Of a DNA stretch of 64,000 bases, positions 16,640-24,085 are shown piece by piece. Every line of letters starts with the position of its first letter. Position 1 is the stretch's first letter. The DNA comes from Fusobacterium perfoetens (lineage in GTDB: Bacteria; Fusobacteriota; Fusobacteriia; Fusobacteriales; Fusobacteriaceae), in the NCBI RefSeq assembly GCF_021531475.1, contig NZ_JADYTX010000003.1, positions 1 to 64,000 on the forward strand, read 5' to 3'. A program made the position numbers and the translations under genes. A model generated the notes under the pieces. It was given only the letters and a program-made list of their open reading frames with translations, did not search any database and was not told where the DNA came from.

Positions 16640-17278
16640 ATGAAAAAAATTTTAGCTGTTTTATGTATCTGCATGAATTGCATTTCTTATGCAAATATTT
16701 ATTTAAATAAGATATCTAACGATTTAGGATATCCTATTTACTTTTTCAAGACAGATGGCTATGACAAAAACAAAGATTTTGAAAGTTTTTTTAAGGAATG
16801 TAAAAAAATAAAAGTAGAAAAAGGGTATAGTGAGGTTAGTTTTGTTATTGAAGGAGAAATAGGAAACTTAGACAGAATAGATATAAGAGGTAACAATTAT
16901 ATTTTAGTAGATAGAGAAAAAGGATTTATAACTAGCTATACAGAAGAAGAGTTTTTAAATAAAAGAATAATTGGAAAGAATAATCAAAGAAATGATATTA
17001 AATTAAATTATAATATAAAAGAGGAAAAAATAGCAGGTTTAAGAAAATTAACTTTAAGAATTAAATTAAATAGAGAAGCTAGTCAAGATGAAATGGAAAA
17101 AATAGCTAAAGAAATTTATAAATCAGAGTTAAAATACAAAAAAAGTTATAGAATTGAAAGCACAAAAACTAATGTTCGTTACGAAGAATTTATTTTATTT
17201 TTTTATTTAAGTAATCAAGATATTTATTCTCAAAGTTTTGGAAAAGTGATATTAGATAAAAAAGGAAAAATTATATAA
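16640..17278 (+). CDS. secreted hypothetical protein, candidate lysogenic-conversion gene
   Basis: 212 aa. The signal peptide is clear (MKKILAVLCICMNCISYA, likely cleaved after SYA, residue 18). The mature part is charged and mixed alpha/beta with no recognised domain. It lies 28 bp after the repressor with its own good RBS (AAAGGAGAGG), so it is probably expressed in the lysogen. The inference is an envelope or periplasmic function for the host cell, such as superinfection exclusion. Confidence 0.65.
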   Translation: MKKILAVLCICMNCISYANIYLNKISNDLGYPIYFFKTDGYDKNKDFESFFKECKKIKVEKGYSEVSFVIEGEIGNLDRIDIRGNNYILVDREKGFITSYTEEEFLNKRIIGKNNQRNDIKLNYNIKEEKIAGLRKLTLRIKLNREASQDEMEKIAKEIYKSELKYKKSYRIESTKTNVRYEEFILFFYLSNQDIYSQSFGKVILDKKGKII

Positions 17279-17340
17279 AATATTTTAAAATTATTATTAT
17301 GATAATAGGTACCTAAATAGGTGCCTATATTATTTTTCAA

Positions 17341-17374
17341 AACAGTTGACATTCATCAACTGTTAGTGTATAAT
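17341..17374 (+). promoter_or_regulatory. operator-covered consensus promoter (O4)
   Basis: TTGACA (17346-17351), 17-bp spacer, TATAAT (17369-17374). The -35 is embedded in the longest operator palindrome: AACAGTTGA, 6 bp, TCAACTGTT (17341-17364), 9-bp perfect arms. A second repressor-controlled rightward promoter. Confidence 0.88.
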
Positions 17375-17394
17375 ATTTATAGAGGTGAAACGAA

Positions 17395-17556
17395 ATGACA
17401 TTCCAAGATTTAAAAATAGAGTTAATAAAAAGAAAATGTAAATTCATCAAACTTGTCAAGCTAGATGGTAGAAGTTATCAGTATTTACATAGAGAATGTA
17501 GCAACAACAATAAAAAAGTAATTGAAACTCTTTTTAAAATTTTAGAGAAACTTTAA
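17395..17556 (+). CDS. 53-aa basic protein directly under O4 promoter
   Basis: Begins MTFQDLKIELIKRK. AGAGGTG lies 9 nt before ATG. It is the first gene behind a fully consensus, repressor-controlled promoter, the place where Cro or an antirepressor would be expected, but no helix-turn-helix is obvious. Lys-rich; function unknown. Confidence 0.6.
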   Translation: MTFQDLKIELIKRKCKFIKLVKLDGRSYQYLHRECSNNNKKVIETLFKILEKL

Positions 17557-17570
17557 TTTTTTTGTTTATT

Positions 17571-17590
17571 AAGTTGACATACATCAACTT
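17571..17590. promoter_or_regulatory. repressor operator O5
   Basis: AAGTTGA-CATACA-TCAACTT palindrome (7-bp arms). It contains TTGACA but no good -10 at 16-18 bp, so it may be an auxiliary operator or a site regulating the next gene. Confidence 0.72.
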
Positions 17591-17627
17591 GATAAGCGAA
17601 AAATGAATGTATTTTAAAAATGATATA

Positions 17628-17669
17628 GACCTTGTCGTACCTCTCAATGATGTAGCCAATGATAAGGTC
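17628..17669 (+). ncRNA. hairpin in leader of the 17707 gene
   Basis: GACCTTGTC (17628-17636) pairs with GATAAGGTC (17661-17669) over 9 bp with one G-U. The 24-nt loop contains a repeated CAATGAT. It ends 24 bp before the RBS. A regulatory leader is possible. Confidence 0.4.
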
Positions 17670-17706
17670 GCTTTATAAAAATATAACTTACTTAAAGGAG
17701 CAGTAA

Positions 17707-18255
17707 ATGGAAAACAAAAGTGTATTTGAATATAAAGTTACTAAAATAAATGATGGGTATTCAGCTATAACGATTACTCATCAAGATGAAAAAGTATTCG
17801 TAAGAGGTATGTTTACAGACATTGAATTAAATATTTTTTCTAGGTCTAATCCTGCTTTAGGGGTTAATGGTTACTGTATTAAAGGATATTGCAAACACTT
17901 AGATTTAATGCCTATCGTTGCTGAAAACTGTGTTATTAAGAGCATTGTTAAGAGTTTTGAAGCGTTAAAAGAAAAATATAACAGAAAAAACAAACTAGAT
18001 GATTTTATAAAAAAGAATATTGCTATAAGAAAATTTAGAAAATTTGAAAAAAACTGTTATTTAGAATATTTTGGAGATGGAAGATGGGGATATGAAATAA
18101 GTTTTTTCAAACCTAAAAAAAATAGAGTTTGCATTGATTATGAAAAAGCTGAAAATTTAGTAAAAGTTTTAAATGATGATAAAGTAACTCTATATGATTT
18201 TGACTTAGCGATTACTAAACTTGGATTTTCTTATATAGGGTTAATACCTTATTAA
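17707..18255 (+). CDS. hypothetical phage protein
   Basis: 182 aa. No domain recognised; central Lys-rich helix and aromatic C-terminus. AAAGGAGCAG precedes ATG. It lies in the early rightward unit between O5 and a convergent gene. Confidence 0.6.
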   Translation: MENKSVFEYKVTKINDGYSAITITHQDEKVFVRGMFTDIELNIFSRSNPALGVNGYCIKGYCKHLDLMPIVAENCVIKSIVKSFEALKEKYNRKNKLDDFIKKNIAIRKFRKFEKNCYLEYFGDGRWGYEISFFKPKKNRVCIDYEKAENLVKVLNDDKVTLYDFDLAITKLGFSYIGLIPY

Positions 18256-18259
18256 AAAA

Positions 18260-18286
18260 TAGCAACGATATTAAATATCATTGCTA
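18260..18286 (-). terminator. terminator between convergent genes
   Basis: TAGCAA (18260-18265) and GATAT pair with ATATC and TTGCTA (18281-18286), with one mismatch. On the minus strand this is followed by TTTTTT, closing the 18298-18666 gene. Confidence 0.7.
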
Positions 18287-18297
18287 TAAATCAATAT

Positions 18298-18666
18298 TTA
18301 TTTTTTAAACAATGAGAGAAAATCAATTATAAGAGTTCCTAAAGAAGTAAATACATTAAATATTATTTTTAGAACATTAAAAATTTTTTTAAAAAAAGAA
18401 TTATCTTTTAAGAAGTTTTCTCCTTTTTCAGTGAGTTCTAAGGAATAAAAATGTAATTTGCCACCACCTTGGTCAAATTCAATAATATTAACTCCTTGGA
18501 TAAAATTTTCTTGATAAAGGTATTTAAGAATCTTAACTAATTTTTGATTATCTAAATTTTCGATATTTTCAATAAATAACTTTTCAGTAAATTCTTTAGG
18601 ATTTTTAGAATTTAGATTTTCTTTTATAAATTTTAAAAGTTCGATGATAATTTTTTTATCATACAT
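18298..18666 (-). CDS. YjcQ-like winged-helix protein with C-terminal membrane segment
   Basis: 122 aa. Residues 1-90 look like the YjcQ family winged helix (LVKILKYLYQENFIQG ... ELTEKGENFLKDNS). The last 35 residues are strongly hydrophobic, suggesting membrane attachment. It is transcribed against its neighbours, so probably from its own promoter and possibly expressed in the lysogen. GGGGGTG precedes the ATG. Confidence 0.6.
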   Translation of the reverse strand: MYDKKIIIELLKFIKENLNSKNPKEFTEKLFIENIENLDNQKLVKILKYLYQENFIQGVNIIEFDQGGGKLHFYSLELTEKGENFLKDNSFFKKIFNVLKIIFNVFTSLGTLIIDFLSLFKK

Positions 18667-18738
18667 TACAAATCACCCCCTTTTATTTTATTTTTTATCT
18701 CGCAAATACATTATAAAACTTTAAGGGGTGGTTTTCAA

Positions 18739-18826
18739 GGAGGGTTAAACCTAATGGCAAGGTAGCTGTTTGCTAAACAGTGAGTAGGCGTAAGCCGTGT
18801 GAGTTCAAATCTCATATCCTCCTCCA
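18739..18826 (+). tRNA. phage tRNA-Ser (anticodon GCU)
   Basis: Acceptor GGAGGGT pairs with ATCCTCC. The anticodon stem GCTGT/ACAGT encloses loop TTGCTAA, anticodon GCU. The long variable arm contains the GGC-GTAA-GCC hairpin, the T arm is GTGAG/CTCAT, and CCA is encoded (18824-18826). Complete class II tRNA. Confidence 0.88.
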
Positions 18827-18829
18827 TAT

Positions 18830-18902
18830 GTGAATGTAGCTCAATTAGGGAGAGCATATACCTCGGAAGTATAGGTTGTAAGTTCAAATCTTACCATTCA
18901 CT
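18830..18902 (+). tRNA. phage tRNA, anticodon read as CGG
   Basis: Acceptor GTGAATG pairs perfectly with CATTCAC. D arm GCTC/GAGC, anticodon stem TATAC/GTATA with loop CTCGGAA, T arm GTAAG/CTTAC with TTCAAAT loop. The anticodon CGG formally specifies Pro(CCG), but position 37 is A and the discriminator is T, unusual for tRNA-Pro, so amino-acid identity is uncertain. CCA is not encoded. It begins 3 bp after tRNA-Ser. Confidence 0.75.
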
Positions 18903-18982
18903 TCACTAGAACAACAGAACATTGGAAATCCCATATTATATCTCCGAGTTTAAGGAGTTCTCATTAAAAACTCCTAACATAT

Positions 18983-19067
18983 GAGAATGTGTCTGAGGTA
19001 GCAGTGGTGGTGGGATTCTTAGTTGAAACCACTATATCATAAGCAAGTTCGATTCTTGCCGTTCTCT
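18983..19067 (+). tRNA. degenerate or unusual tRNA-like sequence
   Basis: Acceptor GAGAATG pairs with CGTTCTC (one G-U). A perfect T arm GCAAG-TTCGATT-CTTGC is present. The middle does not fold normally: the only good stem is AGTGGT/ACCACT around a 16-nt loop, and the D arm is short. Either a decayed tRNA, a loop insertion, or a tRNA mimic. Between it and the previous tRNA there is an AGGAGTT/AACTCCT hairpin. Confidence 0.45.
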
Positions 19068-19114
19068 CATAATCTTTCCTAAATATTAAGGCTAAGGGAG
19101 TGCCTAAAACTCCC

Positions 19115-19139
19115 AACTGTCAACCGTTAGTTGACAGTT
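19115..19139. repeat. inverted repeat with outward operator half-sites
   Basis: AACTGTCAAC, CGTTA, GTTGACAGTT: perfect 10-bp arms. The half-site GTTGACA is that of the repressor operator but the halves are in reversed order, so normal repressor binding is not expected. No T run follows. Confidence 0.6.
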
Positions 19140-19197
19140 CAGCATATTACCGACGCCAGCAAAATGGTTAGGTGTGGTTAGCTAATGGTTATGTAAG

Positions 19198-19282
19198 GGA
19201 ACGATTATTTTTTTATAAAGTTATTAAATATAATAAATTATAAAAAATAAAGAATAACTCAGGAAACGATTTAGGAACGATT
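19198..19282. repeat. three iteron-like GGAACGATT repeats upstream of the replication gene
   Basis: Copies at about 19199-19207 (GGAACGATT), 19262-19271 (GGAAACGATT) and 19274-19282 (GGAACGATT), within an AT-rich stretch. Such repeats before a replication initiator can mark an origin. Three short copies is weak evidence. Confidence 0.35.
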
Positions 19283-19295
19283 AATTTATTAAATT

Positions 19296-19367
19296 GAATA
19301 ATCTGAAAAATATAAAAAAAGGGAGGGGAATCTCCTAATAAAAAAGTCTCAAAAGTTCAGATTATTC
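19296..19367. repeat. 12-bp inverted repeat in replication leader
   Basis: GAATAATCTGAA (19296-19307) and TTCAGATTATTC (19356-19367) are perfectly complementary. They enclose about 48 nt with a smaller GGAG/CTCC hairpin. It could be a cruciform at an origin or an RNA domain of the long leader. Confidence 0.65.
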
Positions 19368-19400
19368 TATTGAGTAAATTAAAAATTTTATATTTTAGTT

Positions 19401-19482
19401 GTACTCATCAAGATTATTTGCACTAGACTTAATAGTCTTGGTGGGTACGAATAAACTATAAAAAAACAGGGGTCTAGTGCAA
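19401..19482 (+). ncRNA. stem-loop with loop-to-leader pairing (putative pseudoknot) before replication gene
   Basis: 17-bp stem: 19401-19417 with 19432-19448. Fourteen Watson-Crick and three G-U pairs. The 14-nt loop contains TTGCACTAGAC (19418-19428), perfectly complementary to GTCTAGTGCAA (19472-19482), which lies 12-14 nt before the replication-gene RBS. Both helices can coexist as a pseudoknot. The design resembles the leader control regions of IncI/IncB-type plasmid rep genes; that analogy is inference. Confidence 0.65.
19455..19482 (-). promoter_or_regulatory. possible antisense promoter opposite replication leader
   Basis: Minus strand: TTGCAC (19477-19482), 16-bp spacer, TATAGT (19455-19460). 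Transcription would start near 19448, exactly at the edge of the 17-bp stem-loop, giving an RNA complementary to it. The hexamers are only moderate matches and no strong terminator is seen for the antisense RNA. Confidence 0.4.
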
Positions 19483-19485
19483 TAG

Positions 19486-19500
19486 CTCCTGGCAAGGAGG
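19486..19500 (+). promoter_or_regulatory. hairpin sequestering the replication-gene RBS
   Basis: CTCCT (19486-19490), GGCA loop, AGGAG (19495-19499). The RBS AAGGAGG (19494-19500) is the 3' arm. ATG follows at 19505. Pairing of 19472-19482 abuts this hairpin and could compete with or stabilise it. Confidence 0.6.
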
Positions 19501-19504
19501 AGTA

Positions 19505-20311
19505 ATGAAAAAAGAGAATTATATATTAATTCAAGGATTTATGGTTACAGACTTAAATTTAAAAGGAAACGAACTTTTAGCGTATGCAATTATCTATGGA
19601 TTTTCTCAAGAAGAGGGACAAACATTCAGAGGGAGTTTAAGTTATCTTGAGAAATGGCTAAACGCAAGCAAACAAACAGTTATAAACACTCTTAAAAGTT
19701 TAGTAGAAAAAGGACTTATTAAGAAAACCGAAAAAGTAATAAACAATATAAAATTTTGTGAATATTCTTGTAATATTGAAGAAATTGATAAGATGTCAAA
19801 AAATTTGACTACTAGTCAAAAAGACAATGAAAAAGTAGTCAAAAAATTTGATAAGGGTAGTCAAAAAAATAGACATAATAATATAAATAATAATATAAAT
19901 AATAAGATAGATGATAATAATATATATACTATGCCTGAAGAAAATTTAATTGATGAAGAACTAGACGTTTCATCAATCGATTTTAAAAATAATTTTTTGG
20001 AATATAAAGAATTAGTATCTAAAGCAACAGGTATGGGAATGAATATTGTTGATAATCTTATGGCTAATATAATTCACACTCTTAAATCACAGTATGATAT
20101 TAAGTTCCTCATTCAGAAAATTAAAGAGAGTGATTTTTTAATGGGGAAATTAGAAACTAAACCAAGTACAGCTAATTTCTCTAAAAAAGTTATGCTAGAT
20201 AGGATAATGGCTGATGAGTATAAGAATAAAATTAGTTCTAAACCACAAGAAATAAAATCTCCTGCTACAAGAATAATCGGAGATATAAATCCTTGGGAGG
20301 TTGAGGACTAA
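19505..20311 (+). CDS. phage replication protein (helix-turn-helix / replisome-organiser type)
   Basis: 268 aa. The N-terminal 80 residues form a winged helix typical of phage replication initiators (YLEKWLNASKQTVINTLKSLVEKGLIKK). An Asn-rich linker (near 120-140) and a C-terminal helical, DnaD-like region follow. Expected to recognise the phage origin and load the helicase encoded next. Its stop overlaps the helicase ATG by 1 base. Confidence 0.75.
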   Translation: MKKENYILIQGFMVTDLNLKGNELLAYAIIYGFSQEEGQTFRGSLSYLEKWLNASKQTVINTLKSLVEKGLIKKTEKVINNIKFCEYSCNIEEIDKMSKNLTTSQKDNEKVVKKFDKGSQKNRHNNINNNINNKIDDNNIYTMPEENLIDEELDVSSIDFKNNFLEYKELVSKATGMGMNIVDNLMANIIHTLKSQYDIKFLIQKIKESDFLMGKLETKPSTANFSKKVMLDRIMADEYKNKISSKPQEIKSPATRIIGDINPWEVED

Positions 20312-21558
20312 TGAATAAAATGGCTCATATGTTAGATAAAATTATTGTTTTAAAACTTGCTACTAATCCTGAAATGATTGAAAAGGACTTTATAACAGAA
20401 TTATACAAGACAAAAGATGTGTTCAATCCTTGGTATAAAGAGGGTATCACTAAGATATACCAAGCACTAGAAAAAAATATTATAGTCAAGGTTGAAGAGA
20501 GTTTTGATGAGAAATATTTATGGGAAGTTTTAAAAGATGAGGAAGTTACAAGAAACTCATATTATTACAGCTCAAAAGATAGTATTCTACAAGATGTCAA
20601 AAGGGAATATGTAAAGGCACAAGCTAAATACATAAGCACAAATGATGATACTGAGGATATTATTCAAAAACTTGATAATATGAAAAGCGTATTTGAAAAA
20701 ACTCAATCAATAAAAGTTGTTGATATAGGAAAAATGGTTAATAAATTCTTTGAGAATATAGACAAGAAATTATTAAACAACAGTGTAAAAACTAGAAATT
20801 GGTTGAGATATAACAAAGCTATAAATATGACTGGTGGAGATTTAATTGTGATAGCAGGAAGACCAGGAATGGGAAAAACAGCCTTTGCTTTGAGTTATAT
20901 GCTAGAACTAGCAAAAAACAAAAGCAAAGGGATATTCTTTTCACTAGAAATGTCAGAGGGACAGTTAATGGAGAGAATAATATCTCAAATGTCCAATGTA
21001 TTAATGATTAAATTTATGAATAAAGAGGGTTGGGAATCTATCACAAAAGAAGAACATAACAGAATTACAAATGCTTGTGAGGAGATAAAAAAAGAATACT
21101 CTCCGTATATTGATATTATCAGTGGAAACTTCTCAACGACCGATATTTACAATGTGGTTGAAGATAAAAAGCCTGATTATATTATGATTGACTATTTGCA
21201 AATATTAAAAAGTGCAGATAGAACAGCTGACAGAATAAGAGAGATAACTAACATTTCAATAGAGTTAAAAAGAATAGCAATGAAATTTGACATTCCAGTA
21301 ATTGCACTATCTCAATTATCAAGAGCAGTAGAGCAAAGAGCTAATAGAAGACCTATGCTATCGGATTTAAGAGAATCAGGTCAAATAGAGCAAGATTCAA
21401 GTATTGTATTAATGCTTTATAGAGATGAATACTACAACGAGGGTACAGAGGCTAAAGGAGAAATAGAAGTTGCAATATCTAAAAATAGAAATGGAATGTT
21501 AGGAACTATATTATTTAAGTTTCGAAAAGGAGTACAGAGAGTATATGAAAGCTATTAA
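20311..21558 (+). CDS. DnaB-like replicative helicase
   Basis: 415-aa RecA-fold hexameric helicase. Walker A GRPGMGKTAF near residue 190, Walker B IMIDYLQIL, then the DnaB signature VIALSQLSRAVEQRANRRP and LRESGQIEQDSSIV. It is shorter than host DnaB (about 450 aa). The N-terminal collar is divergent. Works with the preceding loader/initiator. Confidence 0.92.
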   Translation: MNKMAHMLDKIIVLKLATNPEMIEKDFITELYKTKDVFNPWYKEGITKIYQALEKNIIVKVEESFDEKYLWEVLKDEEVTRNSYYYSSKDSILQDVKREYVKAQAKYISTNDDTEDIIQKLDNMKSVFEKTQSIKVVDIGKMVNKFFENIDKKLLNNSVKTRNWLRYNKAINMTGGDLIVIAGRPGMGKTAFALSYMLELAKNKSKGIFFSLEMSEGQLMERIISQMSNVLMIKFMNKEGWESITKEEHNRITNACEEIKKEYSPYIDIISGNFSTTDIYNVVEDKKPDYIMIDYLQILKSADRTADRIREITNISIELKRIAMKFDIPVIALSQLSRAVEQRANRRPMLSDLRESGQIEQDSSIVLMLYRDEYYNEGTEAKGEIEVAISKNRNGMLGTILFKFRKGVQRVYESY

Positions 21559-21658
21559 GGAACTTCTTGAACAAAAGAAAAAACTAGCTAATAAACCTAC
21601 AATAATTCTACTTGATAGACTTAAGCTAAGAAAATTAAAACGGAGTTTCAGAAAATGA
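21545..21658 (+). CDS. 37-aa basic peptide
   Basis: AAAGGAG before ATG 21545. Overlaps the helicase end by 14 bp and its TGA overlaps the next ATG (ATGA). Very Lys/Leu-rich helix. Could be only a coupling ORF. Confidence 0.45.
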   Translation: MKAIKELLEQKKKLANKPTIILLDRLKLRKLKRSFRK

Positions 21659-21903
21659 AAAAAATAGTTAGAGTTGATATTTTTAGAGGCATATTTTCTA
21701 AAACTCCAGTAGATACAATGTACCAAATAGTTAAAGGAGAGGGTAAAACAATGAATGAATATTGTGCAAATGATAAATGTAGACATAAATATAAATGTCC
21801 AATTTATCATTATGTAAATGAAAAAGTAACTAACGAATTCTACTTAAAAAAATACAATCCTGAGGATTGTAAATATAATACGGAGGGAAAAAATGGGAAC
21901 TAG
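21655..21903 (+). CDS. Cys-rich hypothetical protein
   Basis: 82 aa from ATG 21655. An internal ATG at 21751 (MNEYCANDKC) has the better RBS (AAAGGAGAGGG) and would give a 50-aa protein with all the Cys pairs (CxxxxC...CxxY). Possible zinc-binding protein. Confidence 0.5.
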   Translation: MKKIVRVDIFRGIFSKTPVDTMYQIVKGEGKTMNEYCANDKCRHKYKCPIYHYVNEKVTNEFYLKKYNPEDCKYNTEGKNGN

Positions 21904-22531
21904 CAATAGAAGAGATACTTTAAGATGGCTTGTATCAGAGTTAAAAACTAGATTTGGAGTAACGATTAACACTGGAAAATTAAATAGCAATGATGATTGT
22001 ATAGAAGCTCTTTATAAGATTTACTATGAAGTAGTTAATAAAGAACAACTGAAAAAAATCGAAGAATTAGACAGTAAGATAAAACAGTTGGAAAAAGATT
22101 TACACAGTCGTGAATTAGAAATCAATAAGAAAAGCAACAAATTGAAAGATTATCAAAAAGAAAACGAAGAACTAAATAAGAAAAACTCAATCATAACGAA
22201 AGATGATTTTATACATAAAAAAGCTATTGAGGAGTTTAAAAAAGAAATAGTTTCCCAAAAGGACACCATAAACAATTTACAAAATAAAATAATAAATCAA
22301 AAAGACGAAAAAATTCTTTTGAAAGATGAGATTTTAGAACTTAAAAATAAATTATGCAAATCTGATTGCTTAATAAAAAATTTAAAAGACGATAATAGTA
22401 AACTTGAAACTTGTTCAAATAGATTAGAAAAGTCAAAAGAAAAGCTAGAAGATAAAATCCACGAGTTAGAGATGAAACTAGAAAATAAACGTTCTTGGTT
22501 TGAGAGAACATTAGAAAAAGTATTTTGGTAG
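21893..22531 (+). CDS. coiled-coil phage protein
   Basis: 212 aa. A short N-terminal globular part (about 45 residues) then continuous heptad-rich coiled coil from residue 50 to 200. Overlaps the preceding gene by 11 bp. Function unknown. Confidence 0.6.
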   Translation: MGTSNRRDTLRWLVSELKTRFGVTINTGKLNSNDDCIEALYKIYYEVVNKEQLKKIEELDSKIKQLEKDLHSRELEINKKSNKLKDYQKENEELNKKNSIITKDDFIHKKAIEEFKKEIVSQKDTINNLQNKIINQKDEKILLKDEILELKNKLCKSDCLIKNLKDDNSKLETCSNRLEKSKEKLEDKIHELEMKLENKRSWFERTLEKVFW

Positions 22532-22542
22532 GTGGAGAGTAA

Positions 22543-23046
22543 ATGTTAAATGAAGATTCTAAGAAAATTTTAGTTACTATGTCAGAAATGATATTTTACC
22601 AAGAAAAAGAAATTAGCGAGTTAAAGTTTTATAAAGAAAATTTAATAGCTCACCTAAACCAAAAGAAAGAATTGTTAGAAGAGAAAAACAACGAATTAAA
22701 AAGACGTGTATTAGAAACAAATTCTCTAAATGAAAAAATAAAAACTCTAGAAGAAGAATTACAACAAAAAGATAATTCCTCTAAACTTAGAAAAGAGTTG
22801 AAAGAGAAAGATAATGTAAACAGTCCAAATCACTATAAACTAGAGGGACTGGATATAGAAAGTATTGATGTTATATTTGCAGTTGTTAGAGGTATAAAGA
22901 ATGGTGTAATAGCTGATTGTGTAGGTAATATTCTTAAATATGTAATGAGAGCTGAGAAGAAAAATGGTTTAGAGGACTATAAGAAAGCTAGAAAATATTT
23001 AGATTGGTGTATAGAGGAGAAAGGGAAAGAAAATAAAAATGAGTAG
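22543..23046 (+). CDS. coiled coil + DUF3310 protein
   Basis: 167 aa. Coiled coil in residues 15-90, then a DUF3310 domain: NVNSPNHYK, then FAVVRG, then GNILKYVMRAEKKNGLEDYKKARKYLDW. DUF3310 is common in phage replication regions and its activity is not established. Joining it to a long coiled coil is not the usual arrangement. Confidence 0.78.
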   Translation: MLNEDSKKILVTMSEMIFYQEKEISELKFYKENLIAHLNQKKELLEEKNNELKRRVLETNSLNEKIKTLEEELQQKDNSSKLRKELKEKDNVNSPNHYKLEGLDIESIDVIFAVVRGIKNGVIADCVGNILKYVMRAEKKNGLEDYKKARKYLDWCIEEKGKENKNE

Positions 23047-23164
23047 TGATTTAAAAGATTTATTAATATTCACATTATTAGGAATAGGAATATCAATCAT
23101 AGGGATTGTATTTGAGCATTTAGCTGATAAATTAAGAAAAAAAATAACTAAAAAGGAGAAATAA
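23039..23164 (+). CDS. 41-aa membrane peptide
   Basis: Begins MSSDLKDLLIFTLLG, one hydrophobic span then a basic tail. Overlaps the previous gene by 8 bp and the next by 1 base. RBS weak (AAGGGAAAG). Confidence 0.5.
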   Translation: MSSDLKDLLIFTLLGIGISIIGIVFEHLADKLRKKITKKEK

Positions 23165-23712
23165 TGGAGAAAAAGCCTAAAAGTTTTCAAGAATTATTAA
23201 ACTTGCAAGCGTTATTAGATGAAACAATAGATAGACCAAGAGAGAATGGATTTAAACCAAGGCACCGAACATACGAAGATATAAAAATGTCTATAATAGC
23301 AGAGGTAATAGAATTCAATGAGGAAACAAAATTCTCACATAAAACTTGGAAAGAAAAAGAATTTAATGAGGAAAATTTAAAAGAAGAATCTATTGATATA
23401 TTATTTTTCTTTTTACAATTCGTAAACAAAAGTATAAGAGATAACTCTATCTTAGATTTGAGATTTTTTATAAACAACTGGGATACTTTATTCAAAGATA
23501 AAAGCAGGATAGATTATTCAGATGGATTGGAGCTTGGAATAATAAGAAATGTATCTCGTGATGATATTTGGAGAGCCTTTGTATACTTAATTGATTTATA
23601 TAGAGCTTATTCTATAAGTCAAGATGAAGTATATTCTATTTATTACAGAAAATGGCAAAAGAATATGGAGAGAATAAAAAAGGACTGGACTTTAAAAGGA
23701 GTTGAAAAATAA
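23164..23712 (+). CDS. dimeric dUTPase-type all-alpha NTP pyrophosphatase
   Basis: 182 aa. Hydrolyses dUTP (or a related dNTP) to keep uracil out of phage DNA. The helical metal-binding pattern of the MazG/dimeric dUTPase superfamily is seen: LLNLQALLDETI near the N-terminus, IIAEVIEFNEETKFSHKTW with acidic ligands, and LKEESIDILFFFLQFV (ExxD). RBS AAAGGAG. Confidence 0.78.
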   Translation: MEKKPKSFQELLNLQALLDETIDRPRENGFKPRHRTYEDIKMSIIAEVIEFNEETKFSHKTWKEKEFNEENLKEESIDILFFFLQFVNKSIRDNSILDLRFFINNWDTLFKDKSRIDYSDGLELGIIRNVSRDDIWRAFVYLIDLYRAYSISQDEVYSIYYRKWQKNMERIKKDWTLKGVEK

Positions 23713-24014
23713 TGATAGATTATATTATAGGTGGACTTATTATATCAATAGGAATTTATGTTTTTTATAGGCATTGCAAAAAAAATATAAAAATAAAGAG
23801 TTTAGAAAAGGAAATATTATGGGGATATCCTAAAACTTGTGAAAATTGTAAATACTTTGAAAAAGATTTTTTACAAGATAACGGAACTTGTGAAGATGGA
23901 ACTTATAGAGAATGCAACAATCGGTGCGAACTGTTTAAATTTAACAGTATGATATATTACAAAGCTAAAAAACAAGCTAAATTTAGATATGAAGTAAAAA
24001 GGGAAAGAAAATAG
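23712..24014 (+). CDS. membrane-anchored Cys-rich protein
   Basis: 100 aa. One N-terminal membrane span (residues 4-20), then a Cys-rich part (CENCKYF ... CEDG ... CNNRCELF) that could bind metal. Unassigned. Confidence 0.55.
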   Translation: MIDYIIGGLIISIGIYVFYRHCKKNIKIKSLEKEILWGYPKTCENCKYFEKDFLQDNGTCEDGTYRECNNRCELFKFNSMIYYKAKKQAKFRYEVKRERK

Positions 24015-24085
24015 GGTTAATAGTTTTTAATACACAAGACAGCGAATATATTATCAAATTAGAAATAAAAAACAAGGAGAAAGAT

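Noticed and set aside
19115-19139. Sixth repressor operator
   Set aside because: The half-sites are in reversed order and spacing differs, so the repressor that binds GTTGA-N6-TCAAC would not fit.
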